A DNA stretch of 64,000 nucleotides from positions 1 through 64,000 of the forward strand of contig NZ_CP058529.1 in NCBI RefSeq assembly GCF_013401515.1, written 5' to 3'. Source of the DNA: Halorarum halophilum (lineage in GTDB: Archaea; Halobacteriota; Halobacteria; Halobacteriales; Haloferacaceae). Each line of letters begins with the position of its first letter. Position 1 is the first letter of the stretch. Position numbers and translations under genes: made by a program. Under the pieces are notes generated by a model that was not told where the DNA came from, ran no database searches, and saw nothing but the letters and a program-made list of their open reading frames with translations. Of the stretch, positions 1 through 8,451 are shown one piece after another.

Positions 1-81
1 TTCATAGGGACCACCCGCCACGGTACACCCGATGAACAGTCGCGGTCGCACACGCCACGAAGTCGACCGAGGCGCGATCCG

Positions 82-2232
82 ATGAGCGACCGCCGGGACG
101 AGCACGCGGACGAGATCCGCGCCCTCGACGACCGAACGGTCCGCGAGATCGCCGCCGGCGAGGTCGTCGAACGCCCCGCCTCCGTCGTGAAGGAACTCGT
201 CGAGAACGCTCTGGACGCGGGCGCCGGGCGCGTCGCCGTCGCCGTGGAGAACGGCGGCATCGACGGCATCCGGGTCCGGGACGACGGCGCGGGGATGTCC
301 CCCGACCAGCTCCCGAAGGCCGTCGCCAAGCACGCGACGAGCAAGCTCGGCGACATCGGCGACCTCGACTCGGGCGTCGCCACGCTTGGCTTCCGCGGCG
401 AGGCGCTCCACACCGTCGGCGCAGTGGCGGAGCTGACGGTGCGCTCGCGCCCGCCGGAGGCCGACGCCGGTGCGGAACTGACCGTGGACCACGGCGACGA
501 CGGCGGCGTCGAGCCGGCGGGCTGTCCGGTCGGCACGACCGTCGAGGTGCGTGACCTGTTCGGCGAGACGCCCGCGCGCCGGAAGTTCCTCAAGACGCCC
601 GCGACCGAGTTCGACCGGATCAACGCGGTCGTCTCGGCGTACGCGCTCGCCAACCCCGACGTGGCCGTCTCGCTGGAGCACGACGGCCGCGAGGTGTTCG
701 CCTCGAACGGCGACGGGAACCTCCGCTCGGCCGTGCTCGCGGTGTACGGCCGGGAGGTCACGGAGTCGATGGTCGACGTCGACCGCGAGGGGGACGCCGG
801 CGTCTCCGTCTCCGGACTCGTCTCCCACCCCGAGACGACCCGCGCGGGTCGGGAGTACCTCACGACGTTCGTGAACGACCGCTGGGTGCGCGACGGCGAC
901 CTCCGCGGTGCCGTCGTCGACGCCTACGGCGGCCAACTCGCCCCCGACCGCTACCCGTTCGCCGCCCTGTTCGTGGAGGTGCCGGCCGGCGCCGTCGACG
1001 TGAACGTCCACCCCCGGAAGACCGAGGTCCGCTTCGACGACGACGCCGGGGTCGTGGGGGCGGTCCGCTCGGCGGTCCGCGAGGCGCTGCTGGACCACGG
1101 GCTCGTCCGGAGCTCCGCCCCGCGAGGTCGTTCCGCGCCCGACGAGGCCGCGGTGGATCCCGAAGTCGTCGGCGGTGCGGGGACCGAGCACGAGCGGGCG
1201 GCCGCGGACGCAAGAGGCGACGTCGAAGCAGGTGACCACGCGACGCCCGACACGACCTCCTCGGTGCTCGACGCATGGGGCGGTTCGTCCGCGACGGGGC
1301 CGGAACGAACGGAGGACGATAATATTCCGGACGACCCGGTCGACGATGTCAGCTCCGGCGCTGATTCCCCGGCGGAGACCGATACGGTCGCCGAGTCTGC
1401 GACTAAATCCTCATCCGACGATCCCGCCGGAACTGAGGCGACCGACCGCCCCACCGACCACCCGGTCCGCCGGCCGGGCCAAGGCGCGTCGGGGGCCGAC
1501 CGGCCGTCACCGCGCGGGTGGCAGAACCCGGACCCCGAAGACGACGACCGGGGGTGGAGCGCGCCCCGCCAGTCGACCCTCGGCGGGGGCACCACCGACG
1601 AGCGGTCGGAGCACGACTCCCTGCCGGCGATGCGCGTACTCGGCCAGTACGACGGGACGTACGTCGTCTGCGAGACTGACGAGGGGCTGGTGCTCGTCGA
1701 CCAGCACGCCGCCGACGAGCGGGTGAACTACGAGCGCCTCCGGGCGGCCGCGCGGCGCGACGCGCCCGCACAGACGCTCTCACAGCCGGTGGAGCTAGAA
1801 CTCACCGCCCGCGAGGCCGAACTGTTCGAGACGTTCCGCGACGCGCTCCGCGAGGTCGGCTTCGCGGCCGAGCGCGCGGGCGACCGGACCGTCGCCGTCA
1901 CCGCCGTCCCGGCCGTGTTCGACGCGACGCTCGACCCGGACCTCCTGCGGGACGTGCTCGCGGCGTTCGCCGACGAGGTCGCCGCGGACGACCGGCCGGT
2001 CGCGGCGGTGGCCGACGCCCTGCTCGCGGACCTCGCGTGCTACCCCTCGGTCACGGGGAACACCTCGCTCACCGAGGGCTCCGTGGCGGACCTGCTCGCC
2101 GCGCTCGACGACTGCGAGAACCCGTACGCTTGCCCGCACGGCCGACCCGTGCTCGTGGAGTTCGGCCGCGGCGAGATCGAGGACCGGTTCGAACGGGACT
2201 ACCCCGGCCACGCGGGTCGACGCGAGGAGTAA
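82..2232 (+). CDS. mutL: DNA mismatch repair protein MutL
   Basis: This 716-residue protein is the mismatch-repair ATPase that couples mismatch recognition by MutS to downstream strand removal. The N-terminal GHKL ATPase is clear: ENALDAGA, DDGAGM and GFRGEALHTVG lie in the first ~120 residues. A low-complexity acidic linker spans roughly residues 345-510. The C-terminal domain carries the endonuclease metal motif DQHAADERVNYE from residue 540 and a late ACPHGRP motif, so it looks like a nicking-type MutL rather than an E. coli-type one. The start is the first ATG in the frame. mutS is not in the window; upstream would be the natural place for it. Confidence 0.97.
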   Translation: MSDRRDEHADEIRALDDRTVREIAAGEVVERPASVVKELVENALDAGAGRVAVAVENGGIDGIRVRDDGAGMSPDQLPKAVAKHATSKLGDIGDLDSGVATLGFRGEALHTVGAVAELTVRSRPPEADAGAELTVDHGDDGGVEPAGCPVGTTVEVRDLFGETPARRKFLKTPATEFDRINAVVSAYALANPDVAVSLEHDGREVFASNGDGNLRSAVLAVYGREVTESMVDVDREGDAGVSVSGLVSHPETTRAGREYLTTFVNDRWVRDGDLRGAVVDAYGGQLAPDRYPFAALFVEVPAGAVDVNVHPRKTEVRFDDDAGVVGAVRSAVREALLDHGLVRSSAPRGRSAPDEAAVDPEVVGGAGTEHERAAADARGDVEAGDHATPDTTSSVLDAWGGSSATGPERTEDDNIPDDPVDDVSSGADSPAETDTVAESATKSSSDDPAGTEATDRPTDHPVRRPGQGASGADRPSPRGWQNPDPEDDDRGWSAPRQSTLGGGTTDERSEHDSLPAMRVLGQYDGTYVVCETDEGLVLVDQHAADERVNYERLRAAARRDAPAQTLSQPVELELTAREAELFETFRDALREVGFAAERAGDRTVAVTAVPAVFDATLDPDLLRDVLAAFADEVAADDRPVAAVADALLADLACYPSVTGNTSLTEGSVADLLAALDDCENPYACPHGRPVLVEFGRGEIEDRFERDYPGHAGRREE

Positions 2233-2281
2233 CTTCGCGGTCGGACCTCGCGGGTGTCGTGCGGCACGGCCCGATGCGCAG

Positions 2282-2827
2282 TCACCACAGGTCGCGAACG
2301 CGGGCCGGACCGTCGACGTCGTCCAGCACCGCGGAGACGCCGGCCGGCACGTCCTCCCGCCAGGAGTCGTCGCCCGCGGCCATCCGTCGACGGATCTCCG
2401 TCCCGCTCACGGTCCGTTCGGCGCGGACCGTCCGCACCTCCCGTCCGTGCTCGCGCAGGCGGTCGGCCTTCACCTCGTGCCAGTCCTCCAGCACCCTGAG
2501 GAAGTGGACCGCGTCGGCGGGCGCGTAGTGCTCCCAGAGTTCGGGGCGGTTCACCGGGAACGGGAGCACGCGAACTGGAACGCCGAGGTCGGCGTCGGCG
2601 ACGGCGGCGCTGATCATCCGGTCCCGCTCGTGGTACCGGAACGGGTTGTTCCGGGGTTCGCTGCGCTCCGGGTCGGCCGACTCGTCGCGGACGTGCGAGG
2701 GGTCGGCGTTCGTCACCCCGACGAACAGTTCGTCGCACTCGTCGGCCGCCCACCGGAGGTACGCGAGGTGGCCGCCGTGGAACGGCTGGAAGCGTCCGTG
2801 GACGTGCCCGACGATTTCCCGGCTCAC
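2282..2827 (-). CDS. nadM: Archaeal nicotinamide-nucleotide adenylyltransferase (NadM type)
   Basis: A 181-residue nucleotidyltransferase predicted to join NMN and ATP to form NAD in the cytoplasm. The signature HxGH is seen as GRFQPFHGGH near the N-terminus, and the family's C-terminal ISGT-type motif appears as TVSGTEIRRRM. Length is that of archaeal NadM. Translation starts at a GTG that overlaps the TGA of the SelD-like gene upstream (GTGA), so the two are probably translationally coupled as the last two genes of a three-gene operon. Confidence 0.92.
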   Translation of the reverse strand: MSREIVGHVHGRFQPFHGGHLAYLRWAADECDELFVGVTNADPSHVRDESADPERSEPRNNPFRYHERDRMISAAVADADLGVPVRVLPFPVNRPELWEHYAPADAVHFLRVLEDWHEVKADRLREHGREVRTVRAERTVSGTEIRRRMAAGDDSWREDVPAGVSAVLDDVDGPARVRDLW

Positions 2828-4131
2828 GCGGAGTCACGCTCCCCGAGTCCCCCGTCCCACCGCGCTGCGCGCTCGACGTACCGGGAGGCCTCACACCCCG
2901 GTGCAGCAGAGAGCCGCGGGCCGCCCCTGACGACCGTCCCGAGTCGCGTCGGTCGTGAACCCGATACCTCGACGAGTCGGTCGGCAACCCGATCGAGGGC
3001 GCCGGACCGCGCGACGATCGCCAGCGGGCCGTTCGTCTCGACGGTGACGTCGGGCACGGTCCACGCGTCGGCGACCTCGTCGACGCCGGGGAGCAGCGGA
3101 AGCGCCTCGACCCGGAGGGACCGCCCGGCGTCGGCGACGACCCGCCCGATGCCCGCGACCCCCTCGCCTGACACGTCCGTGACGCGGGCGACGTGGCGGT
3201 CGGGGTCGAACGGCTCGCCCGAGTCAGGTCGAAAGGATGCCAGCGCCTCCGCGATCGGTCGCGTGTCGGTCCGCAGCCGTTCGAGTCCGCGCTCGCGGAA
3301 CTCCCTGTCATCGGATGCTACGCCGTGAGCGAAGAGCGCCAGCCCTCCGAGCGGACGGGTGAGCAGGACCTCGACCCCGGGTTCGAGCGGGGGGCGAGCC
3401 GGCGCACGCTGTGCGACCGCGCGGACGCTCGCGCCGAACAGCCACCCCCCACCGTCGTGTTCGACGGTCGCCGGCCGAAGCGCCGTCGCGTCCACCGGAA
3501 CCGAGTCGTCGGTCCACGTTGCGACGGTGTCGTCCGCGGGCAGTTCACCGCGCGGTGCGGCGACGAGCGGTCGGACCTCGCGGTCGGCGACGGCGCCGAC
3601 GGCGTGGAGGTCGTTGCAGGCGTTCAGGATCGCGATCCGGAGCGACTCGGCGGGCGACAGTCCGGGGAAACCGTGGATAACGTCGACGCTCGCCGCCAGC
3701 ACGCCGTCGCGCCGCGGCCCTCGCGGGCGGAGGTGTTCGAGCCAGAGCGCCCCGTCGTCGGCACCCGGAACCTGCACGGCGTGGCCCTTCCCGATCGTGA
3801 CCGGCTGGCCGTCGAGGGCGGCGTACGCCTCGCCCACGGCCCCGGCGAACCGCTCGGAGTCCGCGAGTCGGTCGCCGGCGAACGCGGCGGCGAGGGTCCA
3901 CGCTTCCCCGTCGTCCGTCGGCCCGGTCGGCGCTCGACCGTTCAGCGCCACGACCTCGGTGTCCGACTCGACGCGGTCGCATCGCGGGAGCAGGGCGGCG
4001 TCCCGGTCGGGGCCGAGCGACACCGACGTGTCCGCGAGTCGGGAGCGGATGCGCTCGCGGGCGGGGAGCACGACCCGGTCGAGCGGCGTCTTGCCCGCAC
4101 AGCCGCACCGAACGGCGGCCTCGCGGTTCAT
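2824..4131 (-). CDS. SelD/AIR-synthase-related (PurM-fold) protein
   Basis: This 435-residue protein resembles selenophosphate synthetase. Its N-terminus has C9, C11 and K14 (CGCAGK), matching the catalytic Cys/Lys patch of SelD. The middle has RIAILNACNDLHAVGA, matching the SelD segment R-IA--NA--D--A-G, followed by a LLTRPLGG block like the SelD LTKPLG. An extra segment of about 100 residues separates the N-terminal patch from the core, and the GGHS motif of true SelD is not evident. An upstream ATG at 4143 is in frame; I prefer 4131, whose ATG overlaps the TGA of the upstream gene. It may act in sulfur or selenium chemistry as an ATP-dependent kinase, but the substrate is unknown. Confidence 0.75.
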   Translation of the reverse strand: MNREAAVRCGCAGKTPLDRVVLPARERIRSRLADTSVSLGPDRDAALLPRCDRVESDTEVVALNGRAPTGPTDDGEAWTLAAAFAGDRLADSERFAGAVGEAYAALDGQPVTIGKGHAVQVPGADDGALWLEHLRPRGPRRDGVLAASVDVIHGFPGLSPAESLRIAILNACNDLHAVGAVADREVRPLVAAPRGELPADDTVATWTDDSVPVDATALRPATVEHDGGGWLFGASVRAVAQRAPARPPLEPGVEVLLTRPLGGLALFAHGVASDDREFRERGLERLRTDTRPIAEALASFRPDSGEPFDPDRHVARVTDVSGEGVAGIGRVVADAGRSLRVEALPLLPGVDEVADAWTVPDVTVETNGPLAIVARSGALDRVADRLVEVSGSRPTRLGTVVRGGPRLSAAPGCEASRYVERAARWDGGLGERDSA

Positions 4132-5426
4132 TCCTCGGGCCATAGCGGTCGAACCTCCCGCGTCGGGTAGTCGGGAACTCGCGGCGACCGCCGGAGGCCG
4201 TCGAGCAGCACCCGATCCGCCGCCGACCGTGCGATCCGGAGGAAGTCGCGCCCGCGGACGCGCCCCAGTCCGCCCCCCGCGGCGGGGCGCTCGCCCGTCG
4301 CGGTCACGTCGTCGGTCCGGACCGACTCGGCCGCCACCGTCAGCGGCACGGGCTCGCCCGAGTGGACCACGTCCTCGGTGCTCGGGGTCGTGTGGTCCGC
4401 CGTGACGACCGTGACGAGCTTCGGGTCCGCGAGAGCGCGCTCGACGACCGGTTCCAGCGACGCGTCGATGGCTTCCAGTTCGTCGCGCTTGGCCGCGGGA
4501 CCGGCCGCGTGGGACACCTCGTCCGGTTCGGGGTAATGGACGTGGACGAACTCGTTCGCCTCGACGGCCGCGAGCGCGGCGTCCGCGCGGGCGTCGTACC
4601 CCTCGGGCGGGTCCTCGTGGGTGATGCCGAGGGTTCGCGCGAGGCCGGTCAGCACCGGCTTCGGCGTGAGACTCGCCGCGTCGAGGCCGTGTCGTTCGCG
4701 GAAGGGTTCGGGTTTGGTCGGGGCGCCCGCCCACTTTGAGAGGACCACGTCCGCGGGCGATTTTTCGGTTCGGCCGAGGGGTTCGCCGGCGTCGGCGAGC
4801 ACCTCGCGCGTTCGACGGGTGTACGTCCGGAGCGCCGACGCGGTTCGCTCGGCGGCGTCCGGGTCGGCGGCATCCGCGAGCGGTTCGGCCGCGAGGACGG
4901 GGAACCCCGTGGCGAACGGGTCCACGTCGGTCACGTCGGGCGAGAGCGTGTTCGGCGATTCGACGGTCACCAGCCCGCGGTTCTTCCAGGTGTACTCGAA
5001 CGAGACGGTCGCCTCCGTCGTCTCGACGCGGGCGACGCCCTCGCGCTCGGCCAGCGCCGGGAAGTCGGCGGCGTCGCCCGGGAGGTGTCGGTCGACGATG
5101 GTGGGTCCGTCGAGTTCGGCGAAGGAGGCGGAGCAGACGACGCTTCCCGGCTTCGGGTCGCGGCCGAATCCTCTTGCCTCCAGCACCCCGCGACCAGGAA
5201 CCTCGGCGAGGTCGTAGCCGAACAGGATGGTGTGCGCGCGGTCGCTCGACAGTGGCGTCCCCGGCGCCGAGACGTCCATCTGGCCGTTGATGCCCGCGGC
5301 GGTGAGGCGGTCGAGGTTCGGCGTGTCGGCCGCCTCCAGGGGAGTCCGGCCGTCCAGCGCCGGCGCGGTGCGGTCCGCGGCGCCGTCGAGCAACAGGAGG
5401 AGGATCCGTCGGTCCTTCCCGCGCAT
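4128..5426 (-). CDS. ApgM-type 2,3-bisphosphoglycerate-independent phosphoglycerate mutase homologue
   Basis: A 432-residue member of the alkaline phosphatase/iPGM superfamily. The first metal Asp is in LLLDGAADR, the nucleophile region is SSDRAHTILFGYD (S61-D62-x-A-H65, as in archaeal ApgM), and the late metal ligands are in VTADHTTP and HSGEPVP. The simplest role is interconversion of 3- and 2-phosphoglycerate in gluconeogenesis and glycolysis. However, it heads an operon with a SelD-like protein and NadM, so a different phosphoryl substrate is possible. Its stop overlaps the next start (ATGA). The gene lies 47 nt past the acyl-CoA dehydrogenase stop on the same strand. Confidence 0.82.
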   Translation of the reverse strand: MRGKDRRILLLLLDGAADRTAPALDGRTPLEAADTPNLDRLTAAGINGQMDVSAPGTPLSSDRAHTILFGYDLAEVPGRGVLEARGFGRDPKPGSVVCSASFAELDGPTIVDRHLPGDAADFPALAEREGVARVETTEATVSFEYTWKNRGLVTVESPNTLSPDVTDVDPFATGFPVLAAEPLADAADPDAAERTASALRTYTRRTREVLADAGEPLGRTEKSPADVVLSKWAGAPTKPEPFRERHGLDAASLTPKPVLTGLARTLGITHEDPPEGYDARADAALAAVEANEFVHVHYPEPDEVSHAAGPAAKRDELEAIDASLEPVVERALADPKLVTVVTADHTTPSTEDVVHSGEPVPLTVAAESVRTDDVTATGERPAAGGGLGRVRGRDFLRIARSAADRVLLDGLRRSPRVPDYPTREVRPLWPEE

Positions 5427-5473
5427 CTCAGTTCTCCTCCCGGCGGGTCCCGCTGGGTCTCACGCTCCGCATC

Positions 5474-6736
5474 TCACTCCAGCCCGAGGGTGCGCGCGAT
5501 GGTTCGCTTCTGCACCTCGGTCGTGCCGGCCGGGATGCGCAGGTTCCGCGCAACCCGGAAGACGCGCTCGACGCCGCCGGCGCGCATCAGGCCGTAGCCG
5601 CCGAGCACCTGGATCGCCCGGTCGGACCAGTCGAACAGCCGGTCCTCGGGGTAGTACTTCAGCATCGAGAGCCGGCGCCTGGCCGCCTCGGGCTGGCGGA
5701 GGTCCGCGAGGTCGGCCATCCCCTCGTACTCCGCGAGCATCGTGGTCGCCATGTTGCGGACCGCGTGGATCTCGGTGGCCGTCTCGGCGATGGGCCACTG
5801 GATCGCCTGGTTGCTCCCGATGGGCTCGCCGAACGTCTCGCGCTCCTTCGCGTACGAGAGCATCCGGTCGAGCAGGTACCGGCCCATGCCGACGCACATG
5901 CCGGGGCGGCACGCCCGCCGCCAGTTCACCCAGGTCAGCGCGAGCGGGAGGCCGTCGCCGATCTCGCCGACGAGCTGGTCGTCGCCGACCCGGCAGTCCT
6001 CGAGGTGGACGTCGGCGGTGATGCCGTCCATCATGATGTTCTCGTTCATCCGCCCGACCTCGTATCCCGGGTTGTCGGTGTCAACGAGGAACATCGCCAT
6101 CCCCTCGGTCCCGTCCGCCTGATCAGTCCTGGCGAGCACCTGCGCGGTGTCGGCGTACACCGCGTTCGTGATGTAGCGCTTGTGCCCGTCGATGACCCAC
6201 TCGTCGCCGTCCCTCCTCGCCTCCGTCTCGATGGCCGTCACGTCGGAGCCCGCGTTCGGCTCCGTGATGCAGATGCACGCGGACTCGGTCCCGTCGACGA
6301 GCGGATCGAGCCACTCCGCCCGCTGGTCGTCGTCGAGGTGGGTGAGCATGGGCGAGGGACCTTCCGTCCACGCCATGACCGCCCGCGCGAGACTCGACCC
6401 GAACCCGGTGCCGTACCGGAAGACGGCCTCCTGCACGTAGAAGTGCTTGACCGGGGAGAGCCCGCCGCCGCCCACCTCCTCGGGCATGTGGAGCGCGTAG
6501 ACGCCGGCCTCCCCCGCCCGCTCCTCGATCTCGTCGCGCAGGGCGCGCGCCTCGGGGGTCATCCGGCCCTCGTCGTCGAGGTAGTCGAGCGGGCCGCCGA
6601 CGTGCTCTGCGTGCTCCTCCTCGAAGGGGAGCACCTCCTCCTCGATGAACGTCAGCACGCGGTCGACGACCGGTTCGACGTCCTCGGGGACCGCGAACTC
6701 GTCGGCGAGCGCGTCGTCCCTCGGGATGCTCGTCAT
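5474..6736 (-). CDS. Acyl-CoA dehydrogenase family flavoprotein
   Basis: A 420-residue enzyme expected to use FAD to make an alpha,beta double bond in an acyl-CoA and pass electrons to an electron-transfer flavoprotein. The ITEPNAGSDVT block (FAD/substrate loop) and the C-terminal VLGGYGL and GTTEVQKRTIARTLGLE segments are family hallmarks. The usual YEGT catalytic Glu position reads PAGT; in isovaleryl-CoA dehydrogenase-like members the base sits elsewhere, so this does not imply inactivity. It starts at ATG 6736, shortly after the divergently read uspA promoter, so the two genes share a ~120-bp control region. Confidence 0.93.
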   Translation of the reverse strand: MTSIPRDDALADEFAVPEDVEPVVDRVLTFIEEEVLPFEEEHAEHVGGPLDYLDDEGRMTPEARALRDEIEERAGEAGVYALHMPEEVGGGGLSPVKHFYVQEAVFRYGTGFGSSLARAVMAWTEGPSPMLTHLDDDQRAEWLDPLVDGTESACICITEPNAGSDVTAIETEARRDGDEWVIDGHKRYITNAVYADTAQVLARTDQADGTEGMAMFLVDTDNPGYEVGRMNENIMMDGITADVHLEDCRVGDDQLVGEIGDGLPLALTWVNWRRACRPGMCVGMGRYLLDRMLSYAKERETFGEPIGSNQAIQWPIAETATEIHAVRNMATTMLAEYEGMADLADLRQPEAARRRLSMLKYYPEDRLFDWSDRAIQVLGGYGLMRAGGVERVFRVARNLRIPAGTTEVQKRTIARTLGLE

Positions 6737-6827
6737 TGTCTATCGTGACCCTTCGCCGGCCCATAAGCCCACCGTCGCCCCCCACGAGTCGCCGGAATTT
6801 TCACGAACCGTGCAATCGACGCCCGAC

Positions 6828-6832
6828 TTTAT
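6828..6832 (+). promoter_or_regulatory. Probable TATA element of the uspA gene
   Basis: CTTTATG lies 25-29 nt before the uspA ATG. That spacing would put the transcription start almost at the start codon, giving a leaderless or very short-leader message. Confidence 0.45.
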
Positions 6833-6856
6833 GTCACCGGGAGAAGAGGGGCGACC

Positions 6857-7294
6857 ATGTATTCGACCGTTCTGCTCCCCACCGACGGGAGCGAGGGCGC
6901 GGCGGTCGGGGTCGACGTCGGCCTCCGGCTGGCGGCCCGACACGACGCGACCGTCCACGCGCTCTTCGTGATCGACGAACGGTACGTCAGGCGGGAGTAC
7001 GACCACGTCGTCGAGAAGGCGGAACGCGAGGCGGAGGCGGCGCTCGACGCCGTCGGTGACCGGGCGGACGAGATCGGCGTCCGGGTCGAAAAGCACGTCC
7101 GGTGGGGCGTTCCACACGAGGAGATCCTCGCGGCCATCGACGCGTACGGCGCGGACCTGGTGACGATGGGGACGCACGGACGGACGGGCATCGATCGGCT
7201 CGTCCACCTCGGAAGCGTCACCGAGCGCGTGGTACGGCTGGCCCCCGTCCAGGTCCTCACGGTCCCGCTCGGTCGTAGATCCTCGGACGACTGA
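6857..7294 (+). CDS. Universal stress protein, UspA family
   Basis: A 145-residue single-domain UspA protein. The N-terminus STVLLPTDGSEGA and the C-terminal ATP-binding glycine loop GTHGRTGIDRL followed by GSVTERV are diagnostic of the ATP-binding subclass. Such proteins form cytoplasmic dimers that respond to stress, with no defined enzymatic reaction. It is a lone gene, divergent from the acyl-CoA dehydrogenase and convergent with the J-domain gene. Confidence 0.93.
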   Translation: MYSTVLLPTDGSEGAAVGVDVGLRLAARHDATVHALFVIDERYVRREYDHVVEKAEREAEAALDAVGDRADEIGVRVEKHVRWGVPHEEILAAIDAYGADLVTMGTHGRTGIDRLVHLGSVTERVVRLAPVQVLTVPLGRRSSDD

Positions 7295-7306
7295 CCGACG
7301 ACCGGG

Positions 7307-7360
7307 ACTCCTCGACGTGGTTCAGCGCGGTCTCACTCCTCGACGTGGTTCAGCGCGGTC
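7307..7360. repeat. 26-bp perfect direct repeat at the J-domain gene 3' end
   Basis: Positions 7307-7332 and 7335-7360 are identical over 26 nt with a 28-nt period. The copy at 7335-7360 is the coding tail of the J-domain gene (TALNHVEE); the other lies past its stop. It looks like a slippage or short-homology duplication. Confidence 0.9.
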
Positions 7361-7938
7361 GTGTACGCCTCCCGAACGCGGGTGAAGTCGTCCCGGCTCC
7401 CGCCGCGGTCCGGGTGGGCCTCCTTCACCCGTTCGCGGTACGCCGACTCGACGGCGTCCTCCCCAGCACCCCGGGGAAGTCCCAGGGTCTCGAAGGCGGC
7501 CCGCACCGGGTCGGCGCCCGACCCGCGGCGACGGCGGACGTCGGGCACGTCGAACGGGAGGCGACGACCGAGCTGGTGGCCCGGCATCTCGTGTTCGCAG
7601 AGCACGACGTGGAGGTCGCTCTCCGCGTTCGTCAGCCGGAAGTACGCCTGCGCGTCGAAGGTGATGGCGACTCGACGCTCCGGGAGGTAGAACGCGACCT
7701 CCTGGCCGTCGACGACGTGCCGTTCCGCGAACGGTTCGTCGATGGCGCGGAGGAACGCCCGGATCTCGGCCCTGCGGCGGAGCGAGCCGTCGGACTCCCC
7801 GACCGTCTCCGCGGGCGGGTCGGGGAACCACCGGTTGGCCGCGAGGAAGACGGCCGCGACGAGGACGGACGCGCCAGCCCCCAGACCGACACCGAGCACG
7901 AGCCACGCCGGGAACCCGGCGAGCCACTCCTCGAACAC
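7333..7938 (-). CDS. Membrane-anchored J-domain protein
   Basis: A 201-residue protein with one N-terminal membrane segment (about residues 10-35, FPAWLVLGVGLGAG...) and a C-terminal J domain (about 130-200) containing the HPD motif in EAHPDRGG. J domains stimulate the ATPase of DnaK (Hsp70), so this is probably a membrane-tethered DnaK partner. The middle region (residues 50-130) is unassigned. It starts with GTG. Its final 26 nt are duplicated perfectly just past the stop codon (see the repeat entry). Confidence 0.82.
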   Translation of the reverse strand: MFEEWLAGFPAWLVLGVGLGAGASVLVAAVFLAANRWFPDPPAETVGESDGSLRRRAEIRAFLRAIDEPFAERHVVDGQEVAFYLPERRVAITFDAQAYFRLTNAESDLHVVLCEHEMPGHQLGRRLPFDVPDVRRRRGSGADPVRAAFETLGLPRGAGEDAVESAYRERVKEAHPDRGGSRDDFTRVREAYTTALNHVEE

Positions 7939-8060
7939 ACCTCCCGTTAGGGGGCGTCGAATTTGAACCCCTCGGCGCGCGCAAAACTGGAGCTACTGGA
8001 GCGGAGTTCGGAGAACGAAACGGGGACGTGATGCTCCGCGCCGCGTCGGGTTCCGGGCCG

Positions 8061-8324
8061 TCAGATCATCCCTTCCGCCTTCAGCCCCGTCATGACGTCG
8101 TCGACGAGGGTGTCGACGTCGTCGTAGGGGAACTCCTGGTGGGACCCGAGCTTCGCCGCCATCTCCATCGCGGTGAAGGAGGTGTCGCCGGCTTCGAAGC
8201 GGGTTCCCGGCCCGTTCGGGAGCGCAGGGACGAGGTCCATCTGGTTCGAGACCGGGTAGTCTGCGCCCTCGAACGCCTCGGTGAGCTGGGAACGGAGTTC
8301 GGCTTCGACGTCGTCGTCGGTCAT
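8061..8324 (-). CDS. MTH865-family small protein
   Basis: An 87-residue protein resembling the MTH865 family, a small helical archaeal protein of unknown function known from a Methanothermobacter structure. The features I rely on are the N-terminal ELRSQLTEAFEGADYPV, the middle FEAGDTSFTAMEMA and the C-terminal VDTLVDDVM pattern. The frame stays open upstream as far as 8453, but the extension overlaps the divergent M42 peptidase region and has non-native composition. The ATG at 8324 (MTDDDVEAEL) gives the family's usual length. Confidence 0.8.
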   Translation of the reverse strand: MTDDDVEAELRSQLTEAFEGADYPVSNQMDLVPALPNGPGTRFEAGDTSFTAMEMAAKLGSHQEFPYDDVDTLVDDVMTGLKAEGMI

Positions 8325-8451
8325 GTCACGTACCCCGGCCGTTGCCCCAAAAAACGTTCCGGAACCCCCGAAAACGCCGGCGGGGTTTCCACTGGCGGCC
8401 GCGTCGGCCGGAACTCGTGGCTTTAACCCCGGCGACCCGACACGGGGGGAC

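Noticed and set aside
1-81. Possible tail of a gene before mutL
   Set aside because: Too short to judge; no stop-terminated frame with recognisable sequence.
2824-4734. Extended 636-codon reading of the SelD-like gene
   Set aside because: The added 200 codons are an out-of-frame shadow of the ApgM homologue; the 4131 ATG overlaps the upstream stop and begins at the SelD-like Cys patch.
7300-7365. CRISPR-like repeat
   Set aside because: Only two copies with a 2-nt gap, one of them coding; no spacers or cas genes in the window.
8281-8451. N-terminal extension of the M42 peptidase
   Set aside because: Runs antisense into the MTH865 gene and lacks family residues; ATG 8452 gives the normal N-terminus.
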